DNA from: Enterocloster asparagiformis
Lineage (GTDB): Bacteria; Bacillota; Clostridia; Lachnospirales; Lachnospiraceae
DNA: 64,000 nt
Direction of reading: 5' to 3'
Assembly: GCA_018380885.1 (NCBI GenBank)
Contig: JAGZSY010000002.1
Coordinates: 175,946 to 239,945, forward strand
Shown here in pieces: positions 35,196 through 43,050 of the stretch. Both the position numbers and the translations under genes were made by a program. The notes below the pieces were generated by a model, which saw only the letters and a list, made by a program, of their open reading frames with translations, was not told where the DNA came from and did no database searches. The number at the start of each line of letters is the position of its first letter. Position 1 is the first letter of the stretch.

Positions 35196-36737
35196 ATGAA
35201 TCAGAACCTTGAAGAAAATGTGAGACAAATTTTATCCAGATGGACCGACGGTCTCTGCCCCGGCGGGCAGGTGCTGATCCGCAAGAGCGGCGAGACCTTC
35301 TACGAGGGCTGCTTCGGCTTCGGCAACCTGGAGAACAGGATCCCCATCACGGCGGACAGCATCTTTCACATCGCGTCCATCTCAAAGCAGTTTACCGTGC
35401 TGGCCGTTCTGCTGCTGCAGGAGGACGGCCTGCTGAGCGTGGACGACGACATACGCCGCTACGTGGCCGACTTAATCCACTTTGAGGAGCCGGTGACGCT
35501 GCGCCAGATGTTCAACAATGTCAGCGGCATCCGGGACCAGTGGGAGCTTCTGTTCATGCGCGGCATCAAGATCAACGACTCCATCGATATGGAGGACGTA
35601 AACGAGACGATCCGCCTGCAAAAGACCTTAAACTTCCCGCCCCAGGAGGGTTATCTCTACAGCAACACGGGCTTCCACCTGCTGTCCGTGATTGTGGAGC
35701 GGGTGAGCGGGATGCCCTTCCCACAATTCGTGAGGGAGCGCATTTTCCTTCCCCTTCACATGGAAAACACCATGGTCCGCAGCAGCTACAGCCAGATCAT
35801 CCCCGGGCTGGCCTACTCCTACCAGGACGACGGCACCGGCACCTACTACTACAACCCGCTGGGCTACTCCCTGTACGGGCCCACCAGCGTCAACACCTGC
35901 GCTCGCGATCTGGTGCGGATTCTGGAGGAATACCGCAATCCCACCCTGTTCAGCCGCGGGACGGTTGATACCGTGCTCACCGCAGCCAAGCTCAAGGACG
36001 GCAGCGAAATCGAGTACTGCGGCGGCATGATGACCCATGTCTGGAACGGCATGAAGGTCTACGAGCACGGCGGGGCGGACGCGGCCTACCGCGCTCAGCT
36101 CCTGTGGATTCCCGAAAAAGAGCTGGAGGTGGTCCTGTTGAGCAATACCACCACCTACGCGGCCTCCGTCGCGGCCAAGAAGCTGGCCGCCCTGGCTCTG
36201 GGCATGGAACCGGAGAACCAGTCTGCGGAGGTTAAAAACGCCTGTGAGGCCTCTGCAGACCTCTATGTAACCGCCGCCCCGGACGATCCCTTTGTCATGG
36301 AAATCACTGAGCGCGACGGCACATTTTTCATGAAACGCGAGTATGGCCAGGCGCCTCTGATCCGCCAGGGAAACGGTTCCTACCGCATCGGGCCCTTAGA
36401 CGAGTACCTGGTGTTCCACGGCGACACCATAGAGCACCTGCTGCCCGCCCGCTCCGTAACCCTGCGCAGAGCGCAGCGCATCCTCTCCGAGGGCTGCCCG
36501 GTGCGCCCGGGAACCTACTATCAGGACGAGACCCGCTGCATGCTGACAATCCGTCTGGACGGCGGTCGTCTTGCAATTTCCCACCCGCGCTACGGGGAAA
36601 CGCCGCTGTACTTTACGGCGGACCAGACCGGCGTCTTCGGCTTCGGCCCCGACTTTGTGATGTACGTCTCCGCCTGTGAAGGGGGCATCTGCCTGGACGG
36701 CTACCGGGCGCGCCGCATGGTCTGCCGCGCGCTATAG
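35196..36737 (+). CDS. Serine beta-lactamase-like hydrolase (S12 family; D-aminopeptidase/PBP4*-like)
   Basis: 513 aa, AGGAGGAAATC before ATG. SxxK is S61-I-S-K64 (HIASISKQFTVLA), the YxN motif is YSN in GYLYSNTGFHLL, and a third-motif region HGGADAAYRAQL is seen. After residue about 335 come C-terminal antiparallel-sheet domains as in D-aminopeptidase of this family. No signal peptide is evident. With M55 and M19 genes in the same operon, hydrolysis of D-amino-acid peptides or esters is more likely than antibiotic resistance. Its TAG overlaps the next, opposite gene's stop. Confidence 0.87.
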   Translation: MNQNLEENVRQILSRWTDGLCPGGQVLIRKSGETFYEGCFGFGNLENRIPITADSIFHIASISKQFTVLAVLLLQEDGLLSVDDDIRRYVADLIHFEEPVTLRQMFNNVSGIRDQWELLFMRGIKINDSIDMEDVNETIRLQKTLNFPPQEGYLYSNTGFHLLSVIVERVSGMPFPQFVRERIFLPLHMENTMVRSSYSQIIPGLAYSYQDDGTGTYYYNPLGYSLYGPTSVNTCARDLVRILEEYRNPTLFSRGTVDTVLTAAKLKDGSEIEYCGGMMTHVWNGMKVYEHGGADAAYRAQLLWIPEKELEVVLLSNTTTYAASVAAKKLAALALGMEPENQSAEVKNACEASADLYVTAAPDDPFVMEITERDGTFFMKREYGQAPLIRQGNGSYRIGPLDEYLVFHGDTIEHLLPARSVTLRRAQRILSEGCPVRPGTYYQDETRCMLTIRLDGGRLAISHPRYGETPLYFTADQTGVFGFGPDFVMYVSACEGGICLDGYRARRMVCRAL

Positions 36738-37142
36738 GGAGGTCAGAAGCCTTCGGCTGTCGTAGATGAGCGTCAACACCAGCTCGTCCTCGTCACGGCT
36801 GATCAGGATATCCTCGGCCATAAAAAGCGCCATGCGCAGCCCGCGGCACTGGTCCTGGACCCGAAACTCCTCCGAGCTGCGCAGCAGCGCCGTTATGCTG
36901 CCGTCCCCATCCCAGTCCACCTCCAGCAGAGAGGAGGTCACCCTGGCGAAATCCCTCAGCGCGGGCAGAACCGCCTGCTCGAACCACTTTCTTCCCAGGG
37001 CGATCCGCTCCGCCTCCGCATTGCGCTTTGCATCCAGAATTGACTCCCAGACCCGCATACGCTGTCCGGGAGTCAATGTCTCCAGCTCCGTGTACACGGC
37101 TTCCTCCAGATTTTCCAGTTTCCGATAATCATACTGTTCCAT
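36732..37142 (-). CDS. Unknown protein, paralogue A of the mirror-image cassette
   Basis: 136 aa from ATG 37142 (MEQYDYRKLENLEE; GGAGG upstream). The promoter at 37168-37196 excludes the longer frame to 37211. Soluble, acidic, mostly helical with some strand at the end. It aligns with the protein at 37801-38202: shared ME-x-YDY start, RKWFEQAVLPALRDFARVTS against RAWFNAAILPALRDFAEMTA, and matching LEV/LEI, LLR/VLR and MAL..(A)E/DYI blocks. I recognise no family. Its stop shares CTATAG with the S12 gene's stop on the other strand. Confidence 0.75.
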   Translation of the reverse strand: MEQYDYRKLENLEEAVYTELETLTPGQRMRVWESILDAKRNAEAERIALGRKWFEQAVLPALRDFARVTSSLLEVDWDGDGSITALLRSSEEFRVQDQCRGLRMALFMAEDILISRDEDELVLTLIYDSRRLLTSL

Positions 37143-37167
37143 TTCCATTTCCTCCACATTCTGCTTC

Positions 37168-37224
37168 ATTATACCGACTATATTCAGTATATTCAAGATT
37201 AATTTTGCCACTTATAGTTAGTGG
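37168..37224. promoter_or_regulatory. Promoter of paralogue A and operator-like repeat before the first XRE gene
   Basis: Minus strand: TTGAAT (37196-37191), 17-bp spacer, TATAAT (37173-37168). Beside it on the side of the XRE gene lies CCACT-TATAGTT-AGTGG (37208-37224), an inverted repeat that overlaps that gene's probable -10 (TATAGT). The XRE protein likely binds here and controls both directions. Confidence 0.75.
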
Positions 37225-37237
37225 TGAGGTGAAAACC

Positions 37238-37453
37238 ATGTATGATTATAGTCCGCTGTGGCAAACCATGAAAAATATGGAGGTCACTACCTATCGGCTG
37301 ATCAAAGACGGTATAGACAGGAAAACACTCTTTAATTTGCAGCACAATAAAAATGTCACGGTGATTACTCTGGAAAAGTTATGTACCATATTGAATTGTT
37401 CTGTGGAAAATGTCGTCAGAATCGTGCCGGAAGAAAAAGGAGAGGAAGCTTAG
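37238..37453 (+). CDS. Small XRE-type HTH regulator (cassette regulator 1)
   Basis: 71 aa from ATG 37238 with GGTGAGGTG upstream. Almost all of it is a single Cro/CI-type HTH: TTYRLIKDGIDRKTLFNLQ and TVITLEKLCTILNCSVENVV. Divergent from paralogue A with a 95-bp shared control region. Its last codons (PEEKGEEA) lie in one arm of a terminator hairpin shared with the convergent XRE gene. Confidence 0.85.
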   Translation: MYDYSPLWQTMKNMEVTTYRLIKDGIDRKTLFNLQHNKNVTVITLEKLCTILNCSVENVVRIVPEEKGEEA

Positions 37454-37467
37454 TCCTCTCCTTTTTC
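37433..37467. terminator. Bidirectional terminator embedded in the 3' coding ends of both XRE genes
   Basis: GAAAAAGGAGAGGA (37433-37446) and its exact complement TCCTCTCCTTTTTC (37454-37467) surround the loop AGCTTAG, which contains both stop codons. Each arm encodes the Glu/Lys-rich C-terminus of one regulator and, transcribed from the other side, gives the T-rich 3' side of the terminator. Confidence 0.85.
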
Positions 37468-37677
37468 CTCGTCCCGTTTGAACTCCAGAAGATCGGAAAT
37501 ATCACAGTCTAAAAACTCGCAAAGCCTGGCCATGATGGTCAGATCCACCCGGCTGATCTTGTTCTTACAGTAGTTGTTGAGCTGTGTCCGCTGCATCATA
37601 CAAGCCTTGCAGACACTGTTCTTGCTGCAATTATGCTCCTTCAGATATGATTCCAGCTTGATCTCAATACGACTCAT
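37450..37677 (-). CDS. Small XRE-type HTH regulator (cassette regulator 2)
   Basis: 75 aa from ATG 37677 (GAGGGGG upstream); extension to 37722 has no ribosome site and would cross the -10. HTH fold: CKACMMQRTQLNNYCKNKIS and DLTIMARLCEFLDCDISDLL, with five Cys, several in the N-terminal helix (NCSKNSVCKACMMQ). Ends in EEKGED, mirroring EEKGEE of regulator 1. The two genes overlap tail to tail by 4 bp. Divergent from paralogue B. Confidence 0.82.
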   Translation of the reverse strand: MSRIEIKLESYLKEHNCSKNSVCKACMMQRTQLNNYCKNKISRVDLTIMARLCEFLDCDISDLLEFKRDEEKGED

Positions 37678-37696
37678 GCCGCACCCCCTCTTTTTC

Positions 37697-37775
37697 GGTA
37701 CACTCATTATATGGGTAGACATGTACCAAAATAAGATGTATTATAATACAGCCTGCACATAAATATCATTATGTG
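37697..37775. promoter_or_regulatory. Divergent control region of regulator 2 and paralogue B
   Basis: Minus -10 TATAAT at 37711-37706 is flanked by GGTACA (37697-37702) and TGTACC (37722-37727), an inverted repeat fit for an operator. Plus-strand -10 TATAAT at 37742-37747 would serve paralogue B. Downstream, CACATAA-ATATCA-TTATGTG (37756-37775) is a third inverted repeat in the leader of paralogue B. Confidence 0.65.
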
Positions 37776-37800
37776 GCAAATTGCACCGGGAGGTATTGAC

Positions 37801-38202
37801 ATGGAAACCTATGACTATTCTGAACACGGGCCGGGAAACGATATCAGCGCAGAGCTGGACGCCATGTCCCCCAAGGAACTTCAGGCCGTCGCACAGGCGA
37901 TTCGGGACATCCGCCGCTCCAGCGCCCACGCGCGCCAGGACAGCAGCAGGGCCTGGTTCAACGCCGCCATCCTGCCTGCGCTGCGGGATTTCGCAGAGAT
38001 GACCGCCTCCGTCCTGGAAATCACCGACAGCGACCGGCCCATCGTCTGCGCCGTGCTCCGCAACGCCGAAGGCCTGGACATTACAAACAGCTGCAAATGC
38101 ATGAAAATGGCGCTGAACCTGGCCGACTACATCCACATGGCGGCGGATGAGGGGGGCGTGGCCCTCTCCCTGACGTTCGACTGCCAGAGCTATATTGACT
38201 GA
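37801..38202 (+). CDS. Unknown protein, paralogue B of the mirror-image cassette
   Basis: 133 aa from ATG 37801 (METYDYSEHGPGNDISAEL; CGGGAGG seven bases upstream). Same length, YDY start and central WF-x-AAILPALRDF block as paralogue A, with roughly a third of positions alike by eye; the linker and tail differ. Soluble, no signal or membrane segment. Two Cys occur in NSCKCMKMALNLADYI where A has CRGLRMALFMAEDIL. Family unknown. Confidence 0.75.
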   Translation: METYDYSEHGPGNDISAELDAMSPKELQAVAQAIRDIRRSSAHARQDSSRAWFNAAILPALRDFAEMTASVLEITDSDRPIVCAVLRNAEGLDITNSCKCMKMALNLADYIHMAADEGGVALSLTFDCQSYID

Positions 38203-38255
38203 CCGCTCAGAGGGCGCCCATCGGCTTTTATGCTGATGCGGCGGCCCATGGCGCG

Positions 38256-38286
38256 AAAAAAGCCCCATGGAAACTCCATGAGGCTT
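38256..38286 (-). terminator. Terminator after tRNA-Gln
   Basis: On the minus strand AGCCTCATGG pairs with CCATGGGGCT around a short loop, followed by TTTTTT, immediately after the tRNA 3' end. Confidence 0.8.
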
Positions 38287-38291
38287 GTGAG

Positions 38292-38364
38292 CTGGGCTAC
38301 TTGGATTCGAACCAAGAAAATGACGGAGTCAGAGTCCGTTGCCTTACCGTTTGGCGATAGCCCA
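38292..38364 (-). tRNA. tRNA-Gln (anticodon CTG)
   Basis: Acceptor TGGGCTA pairs with TAGCCCA; D arm with CCAAACGGTAAGG; anticodon stem ACGGA/TCCGT around loop CTCTGAC gives anticodon CTG (reads CAG, Gln); T arm CTTGG-TTCGAAT-CCAAG. Discriminator base G; CCA is not encoded. A promoter upstream and a terminator downstream make it a single-gene unit. Confidence 0.95.
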
Positions 38365-38404
38365 TTATTTAATTCCGCAGCCCTCAGTGACGACTGCGGA
38401 ATTT

Positions 38405-38432
38405 ATTATATCATACTGTCAAAAATAGTCAA
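38405..38432 (-). promoter_or_regulatory. Promoter of tRNA-Gln
   Basis: TTGACT (38432-38427), 16-bp spacer, TATAAT (38410-38405). Between it and the tRNA lies an ATTCCGCAG...CTGCGGAAT hairpin (38373-38403), which may belong to the 5' leader or terminate the gene upstream. Confidence 0.75.
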
Positions 38433-38450
38433 GCATTTTTTTCTAATTTT

Positions 38451-39746
38451 TTAAATAATTCCCACAATAATTGCAAATAGCATCATGACCACGCTCAAAG
38501 CCCACAGCGGCAGGAAGGAAAACTTGATGTGCTCCTTCAAATCCACGCCCGCAAGGCCGATCGCCAGGAAGGTGGGAGGCACAACCGGGCTCACGGACAG
38601 GCCCACGTTCTCGCCGATGAGCATAGCGCGTCCAACGGTATCCAGGGTGACGCCAAAGGGAGCCACGATCTCGCCGATAATCGGCATGATTCCATAGTAG
38701 TAGGGATCCGGCCCGAGGACCATTCCAAGCGGAGCGCCCAGAGCGCCCACAATGTAGTGCAGGTAGCGCTGCAATCCCACGGGAAGCGCGTTGATCAACA
38801 CCTTGGACATTTCCAGGACCATTCCGGTCTGCGTCATCACGCCCAGGAAAATTCCGGCGCACAGCAGGGTGACCGTCAGCATGATGCTGGAGGGCGCGTG
38901 GGCCTGTATCCGCTTCTGCTGGAGCTGCGGGTCCGGATAGTTGACCGCAAGAACGATGATCGTGCCAACCATGAACACCGCGTAGGTGGGAAGCCATTTC
39001 TGCACCAGGGCAATGATCAGGACAATGGTGAACAGCAGGTTGAACCACAGCAGCTTGGGACGCTTTAAGGACAGGTCCACGCTGGCCTCCTCAACCGCTT
39101 CCTCGGCCTCAGTCTGCACAAGGCCCAGCTTTGCCAGGCGCTTGGTCTCCACAACGCCCATAAACACTGCGATTCCGATCAGGGATACCAGGCCGAACAC
39201 CTGCATGGGGATCATCTTAATCCACAGCTCGGTGGCGTCCACATTGGCCGTGGTCGCAGCCCGGATGGTGGGCCCTCCCCAGGGCACCAGGTTCATAATA
39301 CCGGTGGCAGCGCCGCAGAGCAGAAGCAGCACCGTGGGACGGATATGCATCTTCTTGTAGATGGGCAGCATGGTCGGTATGGTGATCAGGTACGTGGTGG
39401 CGGCCGCGCCGTCGATGTGGCCGATCATGGCGATGATCGAGGTGAAAATCAGGATCAGCGTGATGTTCTTTCCCGCCTTCTTTACCAGGCCGTCCACCAG
39501 CTTGTCAAACAGCCCGGCGTCGTTCATAATTCCGAAATAGGTCACGGAAAATATAAACAGGATGGCCGTCTGCCACGTGGAGCCCACGCCTTTTCCGATA
39601 AAATCGGAAATATCCGTCAGGCTGAAGCCGCAGATCAGCGCTCCGATAATCGGCAGCACCGCGAAGCAGAACGCCGGCAGCGCCTTGCTCTTAAAAATCA
39701 GCAGCATCATAACGATAATAATCAAAAAACCTATCAATGCAAGCAT
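38451..39746 (-). CDS. CitMHS-family citrate (or related carboxylate) transporter
   Basis: 431 aa with about 11-12 hydrophobic helices, usual for CitM/CitH. Conserved stretches include MIGHIDGAAATTYLITIPTM, NLVPWGGPTIRAA and PVVPPTFLAIGLAGVDL near the end. CitM/CitH carry citrate as a complex with Mg or Ca. The convergent-looking neighbourhood with citDEF 3 kb away makes citrate the best guess. AGGGGGAA precedes ATG 39746. Confidence 0.9.
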   Translation of the reverse strand: MLALIGFLIIIVMMLLIFKSKALPAFCFAVLPIIGALICGFSLTDISDFIGKGVGSTWQTAILFIFSVTYFGIMNDAGLFDKLVDGLVKKAGKNITLILIFTSIIAMIGHIDGAAATTYLITIPTMLPIYKKMHIRPTVLLLLCGAATGIMNLVPWGGPTIRAATTANVDATELWIKMIPMQVFGLVSLIGIAVFMGVVETKRLAKLGLVQTEAEEAVEEASVDLSLKRPKLLWFNLLFTIVLIIALVQKWLPTYAVFMVGTIIVLAVNYPDPQLQQKRIQAHAPSSIMLTVTLLCAGIFLGVMTQTGMVLEMSKVLINALPVGLQRYLHYIVGALGAPLGMVLGPDPYYYGIMPIIGEIVAPFGVTLDTVGRAMLIGENVGLSVSPVVPPTFLAIGLAGVDLKEHIKFSFLPLWALSVVMMLFAIIVGII

Positions 39747-39770
39747 TTCATTTCCCCCTCTTCTCTCTTG

Positions 39771-40514
39771 CTATTTTCCTACCTTCTGAATGAGATAATT
39801 CAACTTCTCCACCCAGGTGTCATGATCCTCCACCATGATCGTGTGCCCGCCGTTTAACAGGAACACCTCCGTGTCCGCGATGCCGTCGGTGAGCATTTTC
39901 ACATGCTCCATGGTCCGCGCCTTGTCCAGGCTGCCGTGGGCGATCACCACCGGACAGGAAATTTTCGGCAGGTCCGGCCGGAGGTCGTGCTCCCGGAGCG
40001 TCTTGGACGACTGGTATACGGTCTCCTTGTCGACCTCCCTGGCGTACTCGATCATTTTTTCCTTTAAAGCCGGGTCCACCGGCCTTGAAAAGCAGCGGGA
40101 AATAAACGGTTCGAACAATTCCATTGAAAACCACTGCTCCTGAATCCGCTTGGGCAGGTCCGGGTCACCGTGGCCGATGGCGCAGGGACCGGTGTTGGAC
40201 AGCAGCAATCCCGCAATCAGGTGCTCCGAATCCGCAATCGCCGCCTGAAGCGCCATCACGCCGCCCGCCGAGTATGCGGCCAGAATCACTCGCTTCAGCC
40301 CCAGCTCCCGGATCAGCTCCGTCACCCTATTTCCCAGCTCCACAATATCCCAGGGCCCCGGCGACCGGCTCCAGTCAATCACCGAGGACTGCCAGGGAAT
40401 CTCCCCCTCAATTCCGTCAAATACAGCGGGGGGCGTCGCCATGCCGCCCGGTATAAAAAGCACCGCAGGCTGCTGTGGGTCCAGCTCCCTTGTAATCTTT
40501 AAATTGCTTGCCAT
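39771..40514 (-). CDS. Alpha/beta hydrolase
   Basis: 247 aa. Oxyanion region VLFIPGGMATPP, nucleophile elbow AAYSAGGVM (Ser), Asp in VIAHGSLDKART and His in LLNGGHTIMVEDHD complete the catalytic triad. No signal peptide. It lies 24 bp upstream of the citrate carrier gene in the same direction, so it may cleave an ester or lactone related to the transported acid; substrate unknown. Confidence 0.88.
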   Translation of the reverse strand: MASNLKITRELDPQQPAVLFIPGGMATPPAVFDGIEGEIPWQSSVIDWSRSPGPWDIVELGNRVTELIRELGLKRVILAAYSAGGVMALQAAIADSEHLIAGLLLSNTGPCAIGHGDPDLPKRIQEQWFSMELFEPFISRCFSRPVDPALKEKMIEYAREVDKETVYQSSKTLREHDLRPDLPKISCPVVIAHGSLDKARTMEHVKMLTDGIADTEVFLLNGGHTIMVEDHDTWVEKLNYLIQKVGK

Positions 40515-40580
40515 TTTCGATCTCCTGTTCTAAATTCTCATTTGGACCGGCGGCCGCCCTGTCCCTGAAGCCATTTTTCA

Positions 40581-40610
40581 TTGTTGACTTCACTGTGGAT
40601 TTATTATAAT
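40581..40610 (+). promoter_or_regulatory. Probable promoter of the first LysR gene
   Basis: TTGTTG (40581) or TTGACT (40584) with TATAAT at 40605-40610, spacers 18 or 15 bp. A TCGGA-TTT-TCCGA inverted repeat at 40656-40668 lies in the leader, a possible LysR site. The opposite hydrolase/carrier operon starts in the same 195-bp gap. Confidence 0.5.
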
Positions 40611-40709
40611 ATAAAATCAATTTTTTGGATAATATCAATACTCCATACCCTCCTTTCGGATTTTCCGATGGATAAAGTGCACAACCAGAAAGGAACGTGA
40701 ACAGCAGAC

Positions 40710-41666
40710 ATGGAATTAAAAGAAGTTCAATATATTCTGGCGATCGCGGAATGCGGAAGCCTCTCCAAAGCAGCCCAGCACCTGTATGTGGCCCAGTCCT
40801 CGCTCAGCCAGTTTTTAAAAAACTACGAGGCTCAATCCGGATACACCCTGTTTATCCGTACCCCCCAGGGGCTCAAGCCCACCCGCGAGGGTGCCCTGTA
40901 CATCCACACTGCCCGCCAGATCCTGCGCATGCAGCACAATCTGAACAATCAGCTGATGGAACTGTCCGGACTCCAGCGCGGAAAGGTGTCGTTCTCCCTC
41001 TCCTCCTTCCGGTCCCCCTATCTGCTTCCCCTTGTACTGCCCGCGTTCCGCCGGAAATACCCCAATATCGAGGTGTCCATCACCGAGGCCCATATGGCCA
41101 GGCAGGAACGGCTTCTCGCCGAGGGGCGCGTGGACGTGGCGTTTCTCAGCCTTCCGCTGGAAAATGTGGACGTGCCCTATTTAAAGGTGATCGAGGAGGA
41201 AATATTTCTGGCCGCGCCTGACGGCCATCCCATCACAAAGCACGCCAGACGCAACCCAAAGAGCGGGCGCATGTGGATCGATTATCCCACCATGAACGGC
41301 CAGGATTTCCTTCTCTACAGCATCAACCACCGCCTGAGCACCTTTTCCGACCATATTTTCCTGGAGCACGCCATCACGCCCAAGGTCACCCAGACCCACG
41401 ACAGCTTCGAGACGCTGATCCGTCTGGCCGAGGTGGGCATGGGGCTGACCTTTATCCCGGAAACCTACATCGATTCACGGCACAGCCTCTCTTATTTCTC
41501 CATCGGGGAAACGGGAGAGTTCCGCACCCTGGTGCTGGGATATCCACCGGCAGGCTACCTGTCCAAGGCGACCCAGGCATTTTCCGATATCGTGATCGAT
41601 ACGCTGCGAAAGCAGCACGAAGCCCTGGAGAACAAGCTGAAGGAGGGCGCGCACATTGGACGTTAA
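40710..41666 (+). CDS. LysR-type regulator 1 of the citrate locus
   Basis: 318 aa. N-terminal winged HTH (ECGSLSKAAQHLYVAQSSLSQFL), then the two-lobed substrate-binding domain. Divergent from the hydrolase-CitM operon, and 10 bp overlapped by a second LysR gene. The two are paralogues: both have the block LIRLAEVGMGLTFIPETY / LIARLASAGLGITFLPETF and a SIGETG motif. Confidence 0.92.
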   Translation: MELKEVQYILAIAECGSLSKAAQHLYVAQSSLSQFLKNYEAQSGYTLFIRTPQGLKPTREGALYIHTARQILRMQHNLNNQLMELSGLQRGKVSFSLSSFRSPYLLPLVLPAFRRKYPNIEVSITEAHMARQERLLAEGRVDVAFLSLPLENVDVPYLKVIEEEIFLAAPDGHPITKHARRNPKSGRMWIDYPTMNGQDFLLYSINHRLSTFSDHIFLEHAITPKVTQTHDSFETLIRLAEVGMGLTFIPETYIDSRHSLSYFSIGETGEFRTLVLGYPPAGYLSKATQAFSDIVIDTLRKQHEALENKLKEGAHIGR

Positions 41667-42588
41667 AAATATCCGCTATCTGTTTGCCATCGAGGAGCTG
41701 GGGAGCATCTCCGCCGCCGCCAAGCGGCTGTACATCTCCCAGCCCACCCTGAGCCAATTTTTAAAGAAATACGAGGACGATCTGGGCTACCCCATTTTCA
41801 TCAGGACCGCCCAGGGCCTGAAATTGACCTGGGAGGGCACCGTTTTCCTGGACACGGCCCGGGAGATGCTGCGGCTGGAGCGGGACATGAAAAACCGCCT
41901 GGCGGACGAATCCGGGGATATATCCGGCTCCGTGGCCTTCGCCGTATCGGCCCAGCGGGCGCCCTTTCTGATGCCCCAGGTCCTGCCGGAATTTTACCGG
42001 AAATACCCGTCGGTGACGGTGGAGATCGTGGAGGGCCGGACTAAGGATCTGGAGGAAAAGCTCCAGAAGGGGTCCATCGACCTGGGAATCCTGGTGCCGC
42101 CCCTGTCCAACTCCAGCCTCTGCTGCGAGGTGTTTATGGACGAGGAAATCCTCCTGGCCGTGCCCGCCGGCATGGAGCTGCCTGTTCCGCCTCACCGGGA
42201 GCCCGGGCGCATCCCCTGGGTCGATCCTGCCGGGCTCTCGGAGTGCCAATTCCTTCTCTATGATATCAACAACCGGCTGTACGACTTTGCCAACGATCTC
42301 TTCGCCCGCTACGGCTTCAGGCCCGCCAACCAGCGGACCTTCCGCAACCTGACGCTGATCGCGCGCCTGGCCTCCGCCGGACTGGGGATCACCTTCCTGC
42401 CGGAGACCTTCGCCGATCCCTCCTACCGCCTGGACTACTACTCCATCGGGGAAACCGGCTGCTTCCGCCCCCTGGCTTTAGGCTACCCCTACGCCCGCTA
42501 CCGCTCAAATGCGGTGACGCGGTTCGCCGCGCTGTTAAAGGAAACGCTGCTGGCGGAGCAGGAGGCCTTCCGGGCCCGGTACCGCTGA
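41656..42588 (+). CDS. LysR-type regulator 2 of the citrate locus
   Basis: 310 aa from TTG 41656, overlapping the stop of LysR 1 by 11 bp with AAGGAGGG upstream, so translational coupling is likely. HTH EELGSISAAAKRLYISQPTLSQFL; effector domain to the end. Placed just before citDEF with a perfect palindrome between, it may bind there. The tandem duplication could let one activate the carrier and the other the lyase. Confidence 0.9.
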   Translation: MDVKNIRYLFAIEELGSISAAAKRLYISQPTLSQFLKKYEDDLGYPIFIRTAQGLKLTWEGTVFLDTAREMLRLERDMKNRLADESGDISGSVAFAVSAQRAPFLMPQVLPEFYRKYPSVTVEIVEGRTKDLEEKLQKGSIDLGILVPPLSNSSLCCEVFMDEEILLAVPAGMELPVPPHREPGRIPWVDPAGLSECQFLLYDINNRLYDFANDLFARYGFRPANQRTFRNLTLIARLASAGLGITFLPETFADPSYRLDYYSIGETGCFRPLALGYPYARYRSNAVTRFAALLKETLLAEQEAFRARYR

Positions 42589-42640
42589 GCGCGGCTCGCA
42601 GCCGTGGACTTTGTTTCCCCGCAGATTGCGCACAGCGGCC

Positions 42641-42658
42641 TATAGGCATTTGCCTATA
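42641..42658. promoter_or_regulatory. 18-bp palindrome upstream of citD
   Basis: TATAGGCA-TT-TGCCTATA, perfect, 92 bp before the citD start. It fits a LysR-type binding site (ATA-N-TAT like ends). The citDEF promoter probably follows; TATAAC at 42713-42718 may be its -10. Confidence 0.65.
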
Positions 42659-42750
42659 CTTGCATTTGTACAATCGTATTGGAAACCGCCCGGCAAATGT
42701 GGTAATCTGAATATAACAGCAATCAAAGCAAGTGAACAAGGAGGGGACTT

Positions 42751-43050
42751 ATGCTGATTCAAAAAGCCGCAATCGCCGGCACCCTGGAGTCCAGTGACGC
42801 CCAGGTTACGGTGGAGCCGGGGACAGGCGCCCTGGAGCTCTCCATTGAGAGCAACGTCATTCACCAGTTCGGGCGCCAGATCCGCCGGACCGTGCTGGAC
42901 ACCTTAACGCGTCTGGATGTGACGGACGCCAAGGTAACCGTAGTGGACAAGGGCGCGCTGGACTGCACCCTGAAAGCGCGGGTGGAGTGCGCCGTGTTCC
43001 GCTCCGCCGGACAGACGGAAAAGCTTCCGTGGGGAGGTGCAATCTCATGA
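42751..43050 (+). CDS. citD: Citrate lyase acyl carrier protein (gamma subunit)
   Basis: 99 aa, normal. The conserved GTLESSDAQVTVEP block near residues 10-22 carries the Ser that receives the phosphoribosyl-dephospho-CoA arm. Carries the acetyl/citryl thioester between CitF and CitE. GGAGGGG precedes ATG; its TGA overlaps the citE start (ATGA). Confidence 0.95.
   Translation: MLIQKAAIAGTLESSDAQVTVEPGTGALELSIESNVIHQFGRQIRRTVLDTLTRLDVTDAKVTVVDKGALDCTLKARVECAVFRSAGQTEKLPWGGAIS

Noticed and set aside
35196..36737. Antibiotic beta-lactamase
   Set aside because: SxxK and YxN are present, but there is no signal peptide and the operon is for peptides; a peptidase/esterase role is likelier.
38373..38403. 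Terminator for the CitM-type gene
   Set aside because: The hairpin lies between the tRNA promoter and the tRNA, so it may be a leader structure; left unassigned.
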